Notes under the pieces: model-generated
Told to the model about the DNA's origin: nothing
Seen by the model: the letters and a program-made list of their open reading frames with translations, nothing else
The model's database searches: none
Source: Micromonospora sp. RHAY321
GTDB taxonomy: Bacteria > Actinomycetota > Actinomycetes > Mycobacteriales > Micromonosporaceae
DNA: 64,000 nt
Direction of reading: 5' to 3'
Assembly (NCBI RefSeq): GCF_023896955.1
Contig: NZ_JAMHIW010000001.1
Coordinates: 682,001-746,000 of the forward strand
In this document: in pieces, positions 15,879-26,000 of the stretch
How positions within the stretch are numbered: the first letter of the stretch is position 1
How the letters are laid out: each line of letters begins with the position of its first letter
Position numbers and translations under genes: made by a program

Positions 15879-16850
15879 ATGAACCTGGAGCTGCGACACC
15901 TGCGGGTGGTCTGCGCGATCGCGGAGACGGGGAGCGTGACCAAGGCGGCGTCGGCGCTCGGCCTGGCCCAGCCGGCGCTCACCGCCCAGCTCCAGCGGAT
16001 CGAACGGACACTGGGCGGGCCACTGTTCGACCGGGACCGGCGCGGCGCGCGGCCCACCGCGCTCGGTGAGCTGGTGCTGGCCCGGGCCCGCGTGCTGCTG
16101 CCGGCGATGAAGGGCCTGCAGGACGAGGCCGCCCGACTGGCCGGCGCCGGCGAGGTGCCCCGCTGGTACCGGTTCGGCGGGGTGAACAGCCCGATCCTGG
16201 GGCGGTTGGTGCACCGGCTGGCCGCCGAGCAACCGCCGGCACAGATCACCACCTACGCCTCCTGGTCGGTGGACGAGTTGGCGCAGCTGGTCGCCGGCGG
16301 CCGGCTGGACTTCGCGCTCACCGGGGTGTGCGGCGACGCCGTACCGTCGGCCGAGTTCGGGCTGAGCTGGCGGGAGGTGGCCGTCGACCCGGTGCTGGTG
16401 CTGCTGCCGGAGACCCACCCCCTCGCGGAGCGCGACGAGGTGCGCCTCATGGACCTGCGCCACGAGCAGTGGGTGGCCGCGCCGGGCGACGGCTGCTTCG
16501 GCGACTGCTTCGCCGCCGCCTGCGCCCGCGCCGGCTTCACCCCGCGCAAGGTGTACGAGACCGACGTGCGCGGCTGCGTCGACCTGGTGGACGCTGGCGA
16601 GGCCGTGGCGCTCTGCCAGGCGACGTTCCGCCCGGTGGCGGGGCTGGTCACCCGGCGGCTGGCCGGGATACCGCTGCGTTGGCGGCTGCTGCTGGGCTGG
16701 CACCCGGACTCCCCCGCCGCGCAGGGGGCCGAGCTGGTGCTGGAGACGGCCAAGGCGGCGTACACGGACTCGCTGGTCCCCCATCCCGGCTACCTGGCCT
16801 GGCTGCTGCGCAATCCCGGGTTCGGCGTGCGCCAGCCCAGCGGCGTCTGA
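15879..16850 (+). CDS. LysR family transcriptional regulator
   Basis: A 323-residue LysR-type regulator. The N-terminal winged helix-turn-helix (about residues 3-62) reads MNLELRHLRVVCAIAETGSV, then TKAASALGLAQPALTAQLQR. The periplasmic-binding-protein-like effector domain occupies about 92-300 and contains two Cys in GDGCFGDCFAAACARAG, which could be redox-active. The start is leaderless. LysR genes often sit beside their target; the nearest same-strand neighbour is the sugar transporter operon that starts 187 nt downstream, so control of that operon is possible but unproven. Confidence 0.9.
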   Translation: MNLELRHLRVVCAIAETGSVTKAASALGLAQPALTAQLQRIERTLGGPLFDRDRRGARPTALGELVLARARVLLPAMKGLQDEAARLAGAGEVPRWYRFGGVNSPILGRLVHRLAAEQPPAQITTYASWSVDELAQLVAGGRLDFALTGVCGDAVPSAEFGLSWREVAVDPVLVLLPETHPLAERDEVRLMDLRHEQWVAAPGDGCFGDCFAAACARAGFTPRKVYETDVRGCVDLVDAGEAVALCQATFRPVAGLVTRRLAGIPLRWRLLLGWHPDSPAAQGAELVLETAKAAYTDSLVPHPGYLAWLLRNPGFGVRQPSGV

Positions 16851-16930
16851 CCAGGATCCACGGTCCGGTTGGGAGCGGCGTGAAACCGCCGACCATCCAC
16901 CTTCTACCGGACGGCCCGCGACTTTCAGTC

Positions 16931-17000
16931 GGAACTGCAAAAGTTCCGTGGGAGCGAGCTTAACTTCTGCTTTACACGTTCGTCATCCCATGCCTAGGGT
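16931..17000 (+). promoter_or_regulatory. Promoter and operator-like repeat of the sugar transporter operon
   Basis: TTTACA (16971-16976), 18 nt, TAGGGT (16995-17000) form a standard promoter about 37 nt before the ATPase start codon. Just upstream, GGAACT (16931-16936) and AGTTCC (16942-16947) form an inverted repeat with 5-nt spacer, a likely regulator site. Confidence 0.55.
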
Positions 17001-17036
17001 TCGATGTCACAGTCGTCGATCCGTTGAGGTGACCGG

Positions 17037-18578
17037 ATGACCGCTGACCCTCGCCCGCCCGACCCGGTCGTGCTCGGCATGCACGGCATCAGCAAGCGGT
17101 TCTTCGGCGTGACGGTCCTGGACGACGTACGCCTGGAGTGCCGGGCCGGCGAGATCCACGCGGTGATGGGCGAGAACGGCGCCGGGAAGTCCACCCTGAT
17201 GAAGATCCTGGTCGGGGTGCACCAACCAGACGCGGGCCGGATCGAGCTGAACGGCGCGCCGGTGCGTTTCCACCACCCACGGCAGGCGCTGGCCGCCGGG
17301 GTGAGCATCGTCCACCAGGAACTCAACCTGCTCCCGCAGCGCACTGTCGCGGAGAACATCTTCCTCGGCCGCGAGCCCCGGCGCCGGTTCGGCGTGGACC
17401 GGGCCGCCATGGACCAGGCCGCCACCCGGCTGCTGGCCGCCCTGGGCGCGGAGGACGTGATCTCCCCGCGCAGTCTGGTCGGGCGGCTGCCGGTGGCGCG
17501 GCAACAGCTCGTGGAGATCGCCAAGGCACTCTCCTTCGACCCACGGGTGCTGGTGCTCGACGAGCCGACCGCCGCTCTGAGCCCGCACGAGGTGGCCGCC
17601 CTGTTCGACCGGATCCGTCGGCTGCGCGCGGACGGGCTGACCGTGCTGTACATCTCGCACCGCCTGCGTGAGGTCTTCGATCTCACCGACCGGATCACCG
17701 TGCTGAAGGACGGCCGGCGGGTGGACACGGTGGAGACCTCCGAGGTGGACACCCGTCGGCTGGTGCACCTGATGGTCGGCCGGGAACTGGACCACTACTA
17801 CCCGCCGCGGGCCGCGCCGGAGCGGATCGGCCCGGTCCGACTCGCCGTCCGGAGCGCCGGCGCCGGCCTGCTGCACGACGTCGACCTGGACCTGCGTGCC
17901 GGCGAGATCGTCGGGCTGGCCGGGCTGGCCGGCTCCGGTCGCACCGAGCTGGCCCGGCTCCTTTTCGGCGCGACCCGGATGACCGCCGGCAGGCTGACCA
18001 TCGACGGTAGGGCCAGCCGGCTGCGCTCGCCCCGGCACGCCATCCGACGCGGCATCGGCCTGCTCACCGAGGACCGCAAGAGCGAAGGGCTGGTGCTGCA
18101 ACGGTCGGTGCGCGACAACACCCTGCTGGCCGCTCGGTCGCTGGGGCGCGGCGCCGCCCGCCGGGTCGCTCTGGCCGACCTGCTGGGCCGGGTACGGCTA
18201 CGCGGGGGCGCCGACCGGGAGGTGCGCTACCTCTCCGGCGGCAACCAGCAGAAGGTGGTGCTGGCCCGGTGGTTGGCGACCGGCGCCCGGGTGCTGATCT
18301 TCGACGAGCCGACCCGGGGCATCGACGTCGGCGCCAAGGCCAGCATCCACGAGCTGATGCGGGAGCTGGCCGACGCGGGCGCGGCCATCCTGATGATCTC
18401 CTCCGAGTTGCCCGAGGTGATCGGGATGGCCGACCGGATCGTGGTGCTGCGTCAGGGCACCGTCGCCGGTGAGCTGCCGGCCGGCGCGACCGAGGCCGAG
18501 ATCATGCTGCTGGCCACCGGAGAGCCCGACCGGGCCGGGGCCGCGGCCGGGGCAAGCAGGGAGGGCGGCACCGCATGA
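17037..18578 (+). CDS. Sugar ABC transporter ATP-binding protein (RbsA/MglA type)
   Basis: A 513-residue fusion of two ABC ATPase domains that powers sugar import from the cytoplasmic face. The first half has Walker A GENGAGKS at 45-52 and Walker B VLVLDEPTAAL near 170. As is usual in this family its signature is not LSGGQ (here LPVARQQ). The second half has a weakened Walker A (GLAGSGRTE near 300) but a good signature (YLSGGNQQKVV near 400) and FDEPTRGIDVGAK. ATG 17037 follows GAGGTG. It is the first gene of a five-gene operon with two permeases, a binding protein and an isomerase. Confidence 0.93.
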   Translation: MTADPRPPDPVVLGMHGISKRFFGVTVLDDVRLECRAGEIHAVMGENGAGKSTLMKILVGVHQPDAGRIELNGAPVRFHHPRQALAAGVSIVHQELNLLPQRTVAENIFLGREPRRRFGVDRAAMDQAATRLLAALGAEDVISPRSLVGRLPVARQQLVEIAKALSFDPRVLVLDEPTAALSPHEVAALFDRIRRLRADGLTVLYISHRLREVFDLTDRITVLKDGRRVDTVETSEVDTRRLVHLMVGRELDHYYPPRAAPERIGPVRLAVRSAGAGLLHDVDLDLRAGEIVGLAGLAGSGRTELARLLFGATRMTAGRLTIDGRASRLRSPRHAIRRGIGLLTEDRKSEGLVLQRSVRDNTLLAARSLGRGAARRVALADLLGRVRLRGGADREVRYLSGGNQQKVVLARWLATGARVLIFDEPTRGIDVGAKASIHELMRELADAGAAILMISSELPEVIGMADRIVVLRQGTVAGELPAGATEAEIMLLATGEPDRAGAAAGASREGGTA

Positions 18579-19579
18579 TCGCCGACACGATGCCCGGACG
18601 GCTGCGCCCCCTCGGGCTGGGCCGCGACAGCGGGACCGCGTCCAGCGCGCCGGTCTGGCTGGTCTTCGGCGGGGTGTTCGCCGTTGCCTGGCTGCTGGTC
18701 GAGCTGAACGGCGGCCAGTTCATGACGGTGGACAACCTGCAGAACATGGCGGTCCGCTCAGTCGCGCTGGGCCTGGTGGCGGTCGGACAGACCATCGTGC
18801 TGATCGGCGGCTCGCTGGACCTGTCGGTGGCGTACCTGGTCAGCGTGACCGCCGTCGGGGCCTCGTTCGTGATGCAGGGCGACCCCGACCGGATGGTCCT
18901 CGGGGTCGTGGTCACACTTGCCATCGGCGCACTGATCGGCCTGGTCAACGGCCTGGTCATCACGGGTCTCCGGGTGAACGCTTTCATTGCCACGCTGGGC
19001 ACCTCGCTGGTGATGAGCGGGGTGCTGAACGCGCTGTTCACCAACTTCACCGGCTCGGTCCCCCGACAGTTCCAGGCGTTGGGCTACAACGCGCTCGGCC
19101 CGGTGCCGGTTGCGGTGATCCTGCTGCTCGCGGTGGTCGCGCTGGCCTGGTACGTACTGCGCCACACCCGGTTCGGCTACCACCTGTACGCCGTCGGAGG
19201 CAACGCTGAGGTGGCCCGGCTCTCCGGGGTCCGTACCGACCGGACGGTGGTGCTGGCGCACGTGCTGTGCAGCCTGACCGCCGTCCTGACCGGGCTGTTC
19301 CTGGTCAGCCGGCTCCGCTCGGGCGCACCGTGGGTCGGCCCGGACGGTGGCTACGACCTGGAGTCGATCGCCGCCGCGGTGGTCGGCGGCACCGCGCTGG
19401 CCGGTGGCCGGGGCGCCGTGGCCGGCACCCTTGCCGGCGTGCTGATCCTCGCCGTGATCGACCAGGTCTTCAACGAGTTCGAGGTGAACGCCTTCCTCAA
19501 GACGCTGATCCGGGGCGTGATCATCGTCGGCGCGGTGGCGCTCTACGCCCTGCGCCGGCGGGACGAGGGGAGCTTCTGA
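18575..19579 (+). CDS. Sugar ABC transporter permease (RbsC type), first
   Basis: A 334-residue multi-pass membrane protein of the BPD_transp_2 (RbsC) family. The family blocks are GLVAVGQTIVLIGGSLDLSV near residue 65, GLVNGLVITGLRVNAFIATLGT near 125, GYHLYAVGGNAEVARLSGV near 205 and GGTALAGGRGAVAGTLAG near 270. ATG 18575 overlaps the ATPase stop by 4 nt (ATGA), indicating translational coupling. With the second permease it should form a heterodimeric channel, as in systems carrying two RbsC-like genes. Confidence 0.93.
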   Translation: MIADTMPGRLRPLGLGRDSGTASSAPVWLVFGGVFAVAWLLVELNGGQFMTVDNLQNMAVRSVALGLVAVGQTIVLIGGSLDLSVAYLVSVTAVGASFVMQGDPDRMVLGVVVTLAIGALIGLVNGLVITGLRVNAFIATLGTSLVMSGVLNALFTNFTGSVPRQFQALGYNALGPVPVAVILLLAVVALAWYVLRHTRFGYHLYAVGGNAEVARLSGVRTDRTVVLAHVLCSLTAVLTGLFLVSRLRSGAPWVGPDGGYDLESIAAAVVGGTALAGGRGAVAGTLAGVLILAVIDQVFNEFEVNAFLKTLIRGVIIVGAVALYALRRRDEGSF

Positions 19580-19580
19580 G

Positions 19581-20624
19581 ATGACCACGACCGCCGGGCC
19601 GCCGGGAGCGCAACCGCCGGCCGTACCGGAAGCACAGCGGACGGCCGCACCCCAAGGGGAGCCGGCGGGCGGGCGGGTCCGGCGGCTGCTGCGCGCGGTG
19701 CCGCCGATCTGGCTGGTGCTGGCCGCGGTGATCTTCCTCATCGCCTGGCGCAACCCCACCTTCGTCGAGCCGGCGCCGTTCCTGGCCTTCCTGCGTCGCT
19801 GCGCGCCGCTGGCGGTGCTCGCCGCCGGCCAGGTCTTTGTGATCATCGCCGGTGAGTTCGACCTGTCGGTCGGGGCACTGGTCACCGCCGTGGTGGTGGT
19901 GGCCGCCCGGCTCTCCGACGGCGACGCGGCACACACCTGGTGGCTGATCCCGCTGCTGCTCGCCGCGGGCGCGCTGGTCGGGCTGGTCAACGGCCTGGTC
20001 ACCACCCGGCTACGGGTGCCCTCGTTCATCGCCACGCTGGGCATGCTGCTGGTGCTCGGCGGGGCGGTGTTCCTCTGGTCCGGCGGCGCGCCCCGGGGCT
20101 CACTGGCGGACAACTTCCGCCAGTTCGGCCGCTTCGGCGTCGAACTGCCCGGGCTCGGTCAGCTGCCGTACGCGGTGCTGATCCTGCTCGCCGTCGGTGT
20201 CGCGCTGTGGTTGCTGCTGTCGCACAGCCGCTTCGGACACCAGGTGTACGCGGCCGGCGGCAATCCGCGGGCCGCCGCGCTCTCCGGGGTTGATGTCCGC
20301 CGGGTGCGGACCGCGGCCTTCGTCATCTCCGGCCTGTCGGCGGTGGTCGCCGGGATCCTGCTCGGAGGCTTCACCGGGGTGACCGCCGAGGCCGGGGCGG
20401 GCTACGAGTTCCAGGCGATCGCCGCCGTCGTGCTCGGCGGCGCGGTGCTCGGCGGGGGGCGCGGCAGCGTCGGCGCGTCCGTCGCGGGCGCGCTCACCCT
20501 GCAATCGGTGTTCACGTTGCTCAACCTGCTCGGCCTGGCCAAGTCGCTGCGTGACGCGGTGCAGGGCCTGATCATCATCGGGGCGGCCGCGTACGCCGCA
20601 CACCGGCTGCGCCGGTCGGGCTGA
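19581..20624 (+). CDS. Sugar ABC transporter permease (RbsC type), second
   Basis: A 347-residue paralogue of the preceding permease. A 35-residue Pro/Ala-rich cytoplasmic leader precedes the membrane core. Family blocks are LAAGQVFVIIAGEFDLSVGAL near residue 80, GLVNGLVTTRLRVPSFIATLGM near 135, GHQVYAAGGNPRAAALSGVDV near 215 and GGAVLGGGRGSVGASVAG near 285. The start codon follows the previous stop after a single base, so expression is coupled. The two permeases differ clearly in sequence, which favours a heterodimer over recent duplication. Confidence 0.93.
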   Translation: MTTTAGPPGAQPPAVPEAQRTAAPQGEPAGGRVRRLLRAVPPIWLVLAAVIFLIAWRNPTFVEPAPFLAFLRRCAPLAVLAAGQVFVIIAGEFDLSVGALVTAVVVVAARLSDGDAAHTWWLIPLLLAAGALVGLVNGLVTTRLRVPSFIATLGMLLVLGGAVFLWSGGAPRGSLADNFRQFGRFGVELPGLGQLPYAVLILLAVGVALWLLLSHSRFGHQVYAAGGNPRAAALSGVDVRRVRTAAFVISGLSAVVAGILLGGFTGVTAEAGAGYEFQAIAAVVLGGAVLGGGRGSVGASVAGALTLQSVFTLLNLLGLAKSLRDAVQGLIIIGAAAYAAHRLRRSG

Positions 20625-20658
20625 CGCCCGTGCCTCGACCTGTCGCGAGGAGAAGCCC

Positions 20659-21849
20659 ATGAGACGTCCGATGCGATACCGACTCGCTGTGCTCGGCGCC
20701 GCCGTCCTGGTCGCCGCCGGCTGCACCTCCACCGCGCCGGAGGAGGGCGACGACGGTCCGGCCGGCAGCGGCACCGGGCAGCAGTCGTCGTTCTTCGTGC
20801 AGGCCGATTACGACCGGCAGATCGCCCAACGCGATACGGCGCCCACCGGGCCGGCGGACCAGCCGTGGTTGCAGGCGATCAACCCGCAGCTCGTCGACAC
20901 CGCGAAGTACAAGAAGGCGGGCAAGCACACCATCTGCTTCTCCAACGCCGCAGTGAACAACCCGTGGCGGGTGGTCGGCTGGACCACCATGCAGGCCGAG
21001 GCGAAGCTGCACCCGGAGATCGCCGCGCTGACCGCGGTGGACGCCGAGGGCAAGGACGACAAGCAGATCAGCGACATCGACGGTCTGCTGGCCAGCAAGA
21101 AGTGCAGCGCGCTGATCGTCTCACCGAACACCACGGCCGCTCTCACCCCGGCGGTGGAGAAGGCGTGCCAGGCCGGTCTGCCGGTGATCGTGTTCGACCG
21201 TGGGGTGAACACCGAGTGTCCCGTGACCTTCATCCACCCCATCGGCGGGTACGCCTTCGGCGCCACGGCCGCCGAGTTCCTCACCGGCGAGGTCAAGAAG
21301 GACGGCAAGATCCTCGCGCTGCGGATCCTGCCCGGCGTGGACGTGCTGGAGACCCGCTGGTCGGCCGCCAAGGTGATCTTCGACAAGGCGGACGTGGACG
21401 TGGTCGGGGTGGAGTTCACCGACGGTGACGCGGCCAAGGTGAAGACCATCGTCAACGACTACCTGGAGCGCTACGGCAGCATCGACGGCGTCTGGATGGA
21501 CGCCGGGGCCACCTCGGTGGCGGCGGCCGAGGCGTTCGAGGACGCCGGTCAGCAGGTGCCCGCGATCAACGGCGAGGACCAGCAGGACTTCCTGCGGCTC
21601 TGGCAGGACAAGAAGTTGACCGCCATCGCCCCGACCTACCCCACGTACCAGTGGCGTACGCCGATCATCGCGGCGCTGGACATCCTGGCCGGCAAGCAGG
21701 TGCCCAAGGAATGGGTGCTGCCACAGCCGACCATCACCCAGGACAACCTCTCCCGGTACCTGCTGCCGCAGCTACCACCGCTGCACTACGCCCTGTGCGG
21801 CTGCGAGCAGATGCCCGGCTTCCCGCAGAACTGGGGCGGCAACCAGTGA
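20659..21849 (+). CDS. Sugar ABC transporter substrate-binding lipoprotein
   Basis: A 396-residue extracellular binding protein of the periplasmic-binding-protein type I (RbsB-like) family. A lipoprotein signal peptide ends in VAAGC with Cys22 as the lipidated residue, so the protein is anchored to the outer face of the membrane. The fold blocks are TICFSNAAVNNPWRVVGWTTM near residue 90, SALIVSPNTTAALTPAVEKA near 150, PVIVFDRGVNTECPVTFI near 180 and DGVWMDAGATSVAAAEAFE near 275. GAGGAGAAGCCC precedes ATG 20659. The sugar bound is not identifiable. Confidence 0.92.
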   Translation: MRRPMRYRLAVLGAAVLVAAGCTSTAPEEGDDGPAGSGTGQQSSFFVQADYDRQIAQRDTAPTGPADQPWLQAINPQLVDTAKYKKAGKHTICFSNAAVNNPWRVVGWTTMQAEAKLHPEIAALTAVDAEGKDDKQISDIDGLLASKKCSALIVSPNTTAALTPAVEKACQAGLPVIVFDRGVNTECPVTFIHPIGGYAFGATAAEFLTGEVKKDGKILALRILPGVDVLETRWSAAKVIFDKADVDVVGVEFTDGDAAKVKTIVNDYLERYGSIDGVWMDAGATSVAAAEAFEDAGQQVPAINGEDQQDFLRLWQDKKLTAIAPTYPTYQWRTPIIAALDILAGKQVPKEWVLPQPTITQDNLSRYLLPQLPPLHYALCGCEQMPGFPQNWGGNQ

Positions 21850-21930
21850 CCCGCCGCCGCTGGCGTGGGCCCGCCCCGGTGCGGCCCCACGCCGGTGGTG
21901 GCCGGCACGACGACCTGTGAGGAGCGCAGC

Positions 21931-22794
21931 GTGCACCCCCTCGGCGCGAACACCTGGATCTGGGTCTCGCCCCTGACCGACGCACGGCTGGCCGAGCTGG
22001 CCCCGCGGATCCGCGACTGGGGCTTCGACACCATCGAGTTGCCGATCGAGTCGCCGGGCGACTGGGACCCGGACCGCACCGCCGAGTTGCTGGCGGGGCT
22101 CGGTCTGGCCGCGACCGTCTGCGCGGTGATGCCGCCGGGTCGGGACCTGACCACCGACGACCTCGAGGTGGTCGAGCGGACCGGGGACTACCTGCGGCAC
22201 TGCGTACGGGCCGCGGCCCGGGTCGGCGCCACCGTGGTGGCCGGTCCGATCTACGCGCCTGTCGGGCGGACCTGGCTGCTGGACCGCGACGCCCGGGCGG
22301 CGACCGTGCGACGGCTGCGCGAGCGGTTGACGCCGCTGGGCGGGGAGGCCGCCGGGCAGGGGGTCACCCTCGCCCTGGAGCCGCTCAACCGGTTCGAGAC
22401 CAGTTTGCTGAACACCGCCGAGCAGACCGTCGAGGTGGTCGACGGCATCCCCGGGCTGGGCATCGCGCTGGACACCTTCCACATGAACATCGAGGAACGC
22501 GACATCCCGGCGGCGATCCGCACCGCCGGGAACCGACTGACGCACGTGCAGGTGTGCGCCAACGACCGGGGCGCGCCGGGCAGCGACCACCTGGACTGGC
22601 CCGGCATCGTCGAGGCGCTGCGCGACATCGGCTACACCGGGCCGCTGTGCATCGAGTCGTTCACCGCGGAGAACCGCACCATCGCCACCGCTGCGGCGAT
22701 CTGGCGACCGCTGGCCCCGAGCCAGGACCAGCTCGCCACCGAGGGGCTCGCGTTCCTGCGGGCCCTGCTCGACCGGACAGCCTCCGCCGGGTAG
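21931..22794 (+). CDS. Sugar phosphate isomerase/epimerase (D-tagatose/D-psicose 3-epimerase-like)
   Basis: A 287-residue TIM-barrel of the xylose isomerase-like/AP endonuclease family 2. Presumed metal ligands match ketose 3-epimerases: Glu150 in LALEPLNRFE, Asp181 and His184 in ALDTFHMN, a His near 205 in THVQV and Glu242 in LCIESF. ANDRGAPGSDHLDW is the typical substrate loop. GTG 21931 follows GAGGAG and lies 81 nt after the binding-protein gene, so it is probably the last operon member. It would process the imported sugar or a keto-sugar derivative; the exact substrate is unknown. Confidence 0.87.
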   Translation: MHPLGANTWIWVSPLTDARLAELAPRIRDWGFDTIELPIESPGDWDPDRTAELLAGLGLAATVCAVMPPGRDLTTDDLEVVERTGDYLRHCVRAAARVGATVVAGPIYAPVGRTWLLDRDARAATVRRLRERLTPLGGEAAGQGVTLALEPLNRFETSLLNTAEQTVEVVDGIPGLGIALDTFHMNIEERDIPAAIRTAGNRLTHVQVCANDRGAPGSDHLDWPGIVEALRDIGYTGPLCIESFTAENRTIATAAAIWRPLAPSQDQLATEGLAFLRALLDRTASAG

Positions 22795-23096
22795 GTCACG
22801 GCCGGACGGCCACAAGTCAACAGCACCAGACTCGGGCACCGTTGGATCGCCATCCGTCGACGGTGCGACCGGCCGTGTCCTGATATGCAGCGACACATTT
22901 GGTGATTTCACATTCTCTGCATTAGACGTTGACATGTATCGATTGCCGACGGAGGGTGACCGCAGGGCAGAACGTGGGGCCGGCCGGTCGGTCGACACCA
23001 CTGGCGAGCGCGGGGAAACCCATCGGCGGCGCATCGCGACCCCCTCCGCCCGGCCCACGGGCGGCCCGTTTCCACGATTCGAGGAAGGGAGCCGGC
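22795..23096. other. Intergenic region before the ThuA mosaic gene
   Basis: No gene is supported in these 302 bases. An AT-richer patch at 22880-22950 is the likely promoter: TTGGTG (22899-22904) and TAGACG (22923-22928) are spaced 18 nt. A TTGACA at 22929-22934 has no matching -10. The open frame extending back from 23097 to 22929 is Pro/Arg-rich and lacks a binding site. Confidence 0.4.
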
Positions 23097-26000
23097 ATGC
23101 GCCGCCGACACCTCGTACTGGGCGCCCTGTCCATCCTGCTGCTGTCCCTGCTGGTCGCGCCGGCCACCCCGGCCACCGCCGCCGCCCCGTTCCGCGCGCT
23201 GCTGTTCTCCGAGACCGCCGGCTACCGCCACGACTCCATTCCGGACGGCGTCGCGATGTTCACCGAGCTCGCCGCGCAGCACGGCTTCACCGTGGTGCAC
23301 TCCGAGGACTCCGCCGTCTTCACCCCGACCAACCTGGCCACCTTCGACGTGGTGGTGATGTTCCAGACCTCCGGCATGGTGTGGGACACCGACGCCCAAC
23401 GCCAGGCGTTGCAGAGCTACGTCGCCGGTGGTGGCGGGATCGCGGCCATCCACAACGCCACCGACATGGGCATCGAGGGCTCCTTCCCCTGGTGGGACGA
23501 CCTGGTCAACGCCGGCGCGCACATGCCCGAGCACTCCCCCGGGGTGCTGCCCGGCACCGCGCACGTGGCGGACCGGGTGCACCCGTCGACCGCCGGGCTG
23601 CCGGACCGGTGGCAACGCAGCGAGGAGTGGTACAACTTCGACAGGAACCCCCGGGGCGACGTGCACGTGCTGCTCACCGCCGACGAGCGCACCTACAACC
23701 CGGGCGGCAGCGCGATGGGCGCCGACCATCCGATCTCCTGGTGTCGACAGGTCGGCGGTGCGCGGGTCTGGACCACCGCGATGGGGCACGCCAAGGCGTC
23801 CTACACAGAGTCGCTCTTCCGACAGCACGTGCTGGGTGGCGTGCAGTGGGCAGCCGGGGTGGCCGCGGGCGACTGCGGCGGCACCGTCTGGGGCAACTTC
23901 GAGAAGGTGTCGCTCGATCAGAACACCGTCGACCCGATGGCGGTCGACGTGGCAGCCGACGGGCGGGTCTTCTACGTCCAGCGCGGCGGCCAGGTGAAGA
24001 TCTTCAAGCCATCCACCAGCGGCACGGTCACCGCCGGCACGTTGCCGGTCTACACCGGCGGTGAGGACGGCCTGGTCGGCATGGCGCTGGACCCGAGCTT
24101 CGCCAGCAACGGCTGGATCTACCTGTACCACTCGCCGCAGGCCAGCCCGACCGACGTCAACCGGCTGTCCCGGTTCACCATCACCGGCGACACCCTCGAC
24201 ACCGGCAGCGAGAAGGTCCTGCTGGACGTGCCGGCGTACCGGGACCGCAGCTTCCCCGAGCCCGGGCACACCGGGGGCTACCTGGCCTTCGGCCCGGGCG
24301 GCAACCTCTACCTGTCCACCGGCGACGACAGTCCGCCGAACTACGACCCCGCCTGGCAGGGCTACGCGCCGCTGGACTGGCGGCCGGGCAAGAGCTTCCT
24401 GGACGCGGCCCGCTCCGCCGGCAACACCAACGACCTGCGGGGCAAACTGCTACGCATCCACCCCGAGCCGGGCGGGACGTACACCGTGCCGAGCGGGAAC
24501 CTGTTCGCGCCGGGCACCGCGAAGACCCGGCCGGAGATCTACGCGATGGGCTTCCGCAATCCGTTCCGGTTCTCCGTCGACCCGGTCCGGGGGTGGGTCA
24601 ATCTGGCCGACTACGGGCCAGATCGGGGCGGGCCGACCACCGAGCGCGGCCCGGAGGGGCTGGTCGAGCTGAACGTGATCAAACAGGCCGGCAACTACGG
24701 TTGGCCGTTCTGCCACGGCGACAACCAGCCGTACGCGCCATACAACCCGGACACTCAGGTGGTGGGGGCCAAGTTCAACTGCGCCAACCCGGTCAACAAC
24801 TCCCCCAACAACACAGGCCTGAGCACCCTGCCGCCGCTGGTGCAGCCGCAGATCTGGTACGGCTACGGGGCGTCGCCGCAGTTCCCGGAGATGGGCTCCG
24901 GCGGGGCGGCACCGATGGGCGGGCCGGTCTACCGCTACAACGCGGCCAACCCGTCGCCGACGAAGTTCCCCGCGTACTACGACGGGGTGCACTTCTTCTA
25001 CGAGTGGTCCCGCAACTACCTCAAGGAGATCCACGTCGACGCCGCCGGGTCGCTCGTGAAGATCAACCCGTTCCTGCCGGCTGGGAACTTCGTCAAGCCG
25101 ATGGATCTGCGCTTCGGTCCCGACGGTGCGCTGTACCTGCTCGAGTGGGGCTCGACCTTCGGTGGCGGCAACAACGACTCCGGGCTCTACCGGATCGACT
25201 ACGTCAGCGGCGGGCGGGCCCCCCTGGCGAAGGCCGCCGGCACCCCGACCAACGGGCGGGCGCCGTTGACCGTGCAGTTCTCCAGTGCCGGCTCCGCCGA
25301 CCCGGACCCGGGCAACACCATCACGTACGCCTGGGACTTCGACGGCAACGGCAGCACCGACTCCACCGCGGCCAACCCGGCGCACACCTACACCGCCAAC
25401 GGCGTCTTCACCGCCAGGCTGACCGTGCGGGACAACACCGGACGCACCGCCTTCGCCAACGTGCCGATCACGGTGGGCAACACCGCGCCGACGGTGCGGA
25501 TCACCGGCCCGCCCAGCGGTGGGATGCTCGACTTCGGCCAGCAGGTGGCATACACCGTCACCGTCACCGACCCTGAGGACGGCACGATCGACTGCACGAA
25601 GGTGCTGGTCAACCCGGCGTTGGGGCACGACGACCACGAGCACGGCACCACCGACTACCCGGGCTGCTCGGGCACCATCTCCACGGACCTGCTCGGCGGG
25701 CACCCCGACGGCGCGAACCTCTACTACGTGCTCAACGCCCGCTACCAGGACCGGGGCGCGAGCGGCGTGCCGGCGCTCACCGGGTACGGCCGGGCGCTGC
25801 TGCAACCCAAGCACAAGCAGGCCGAGTTCTTCACCGCCCAGTCCGGGGTGCGGGTCGTCGAGCAGGCCGGCGCGGAGAGCGGCAAGCGGATCGGCGACGT
25901 CAGCAACGGTGACTGGATCATGTTCGACCCGATGAGCCTCCAGGGGATCAGCACGATCAGCCTGCGGGTCTCCTCGCCGTTCGGGGGCGGCAGCGTCGAG

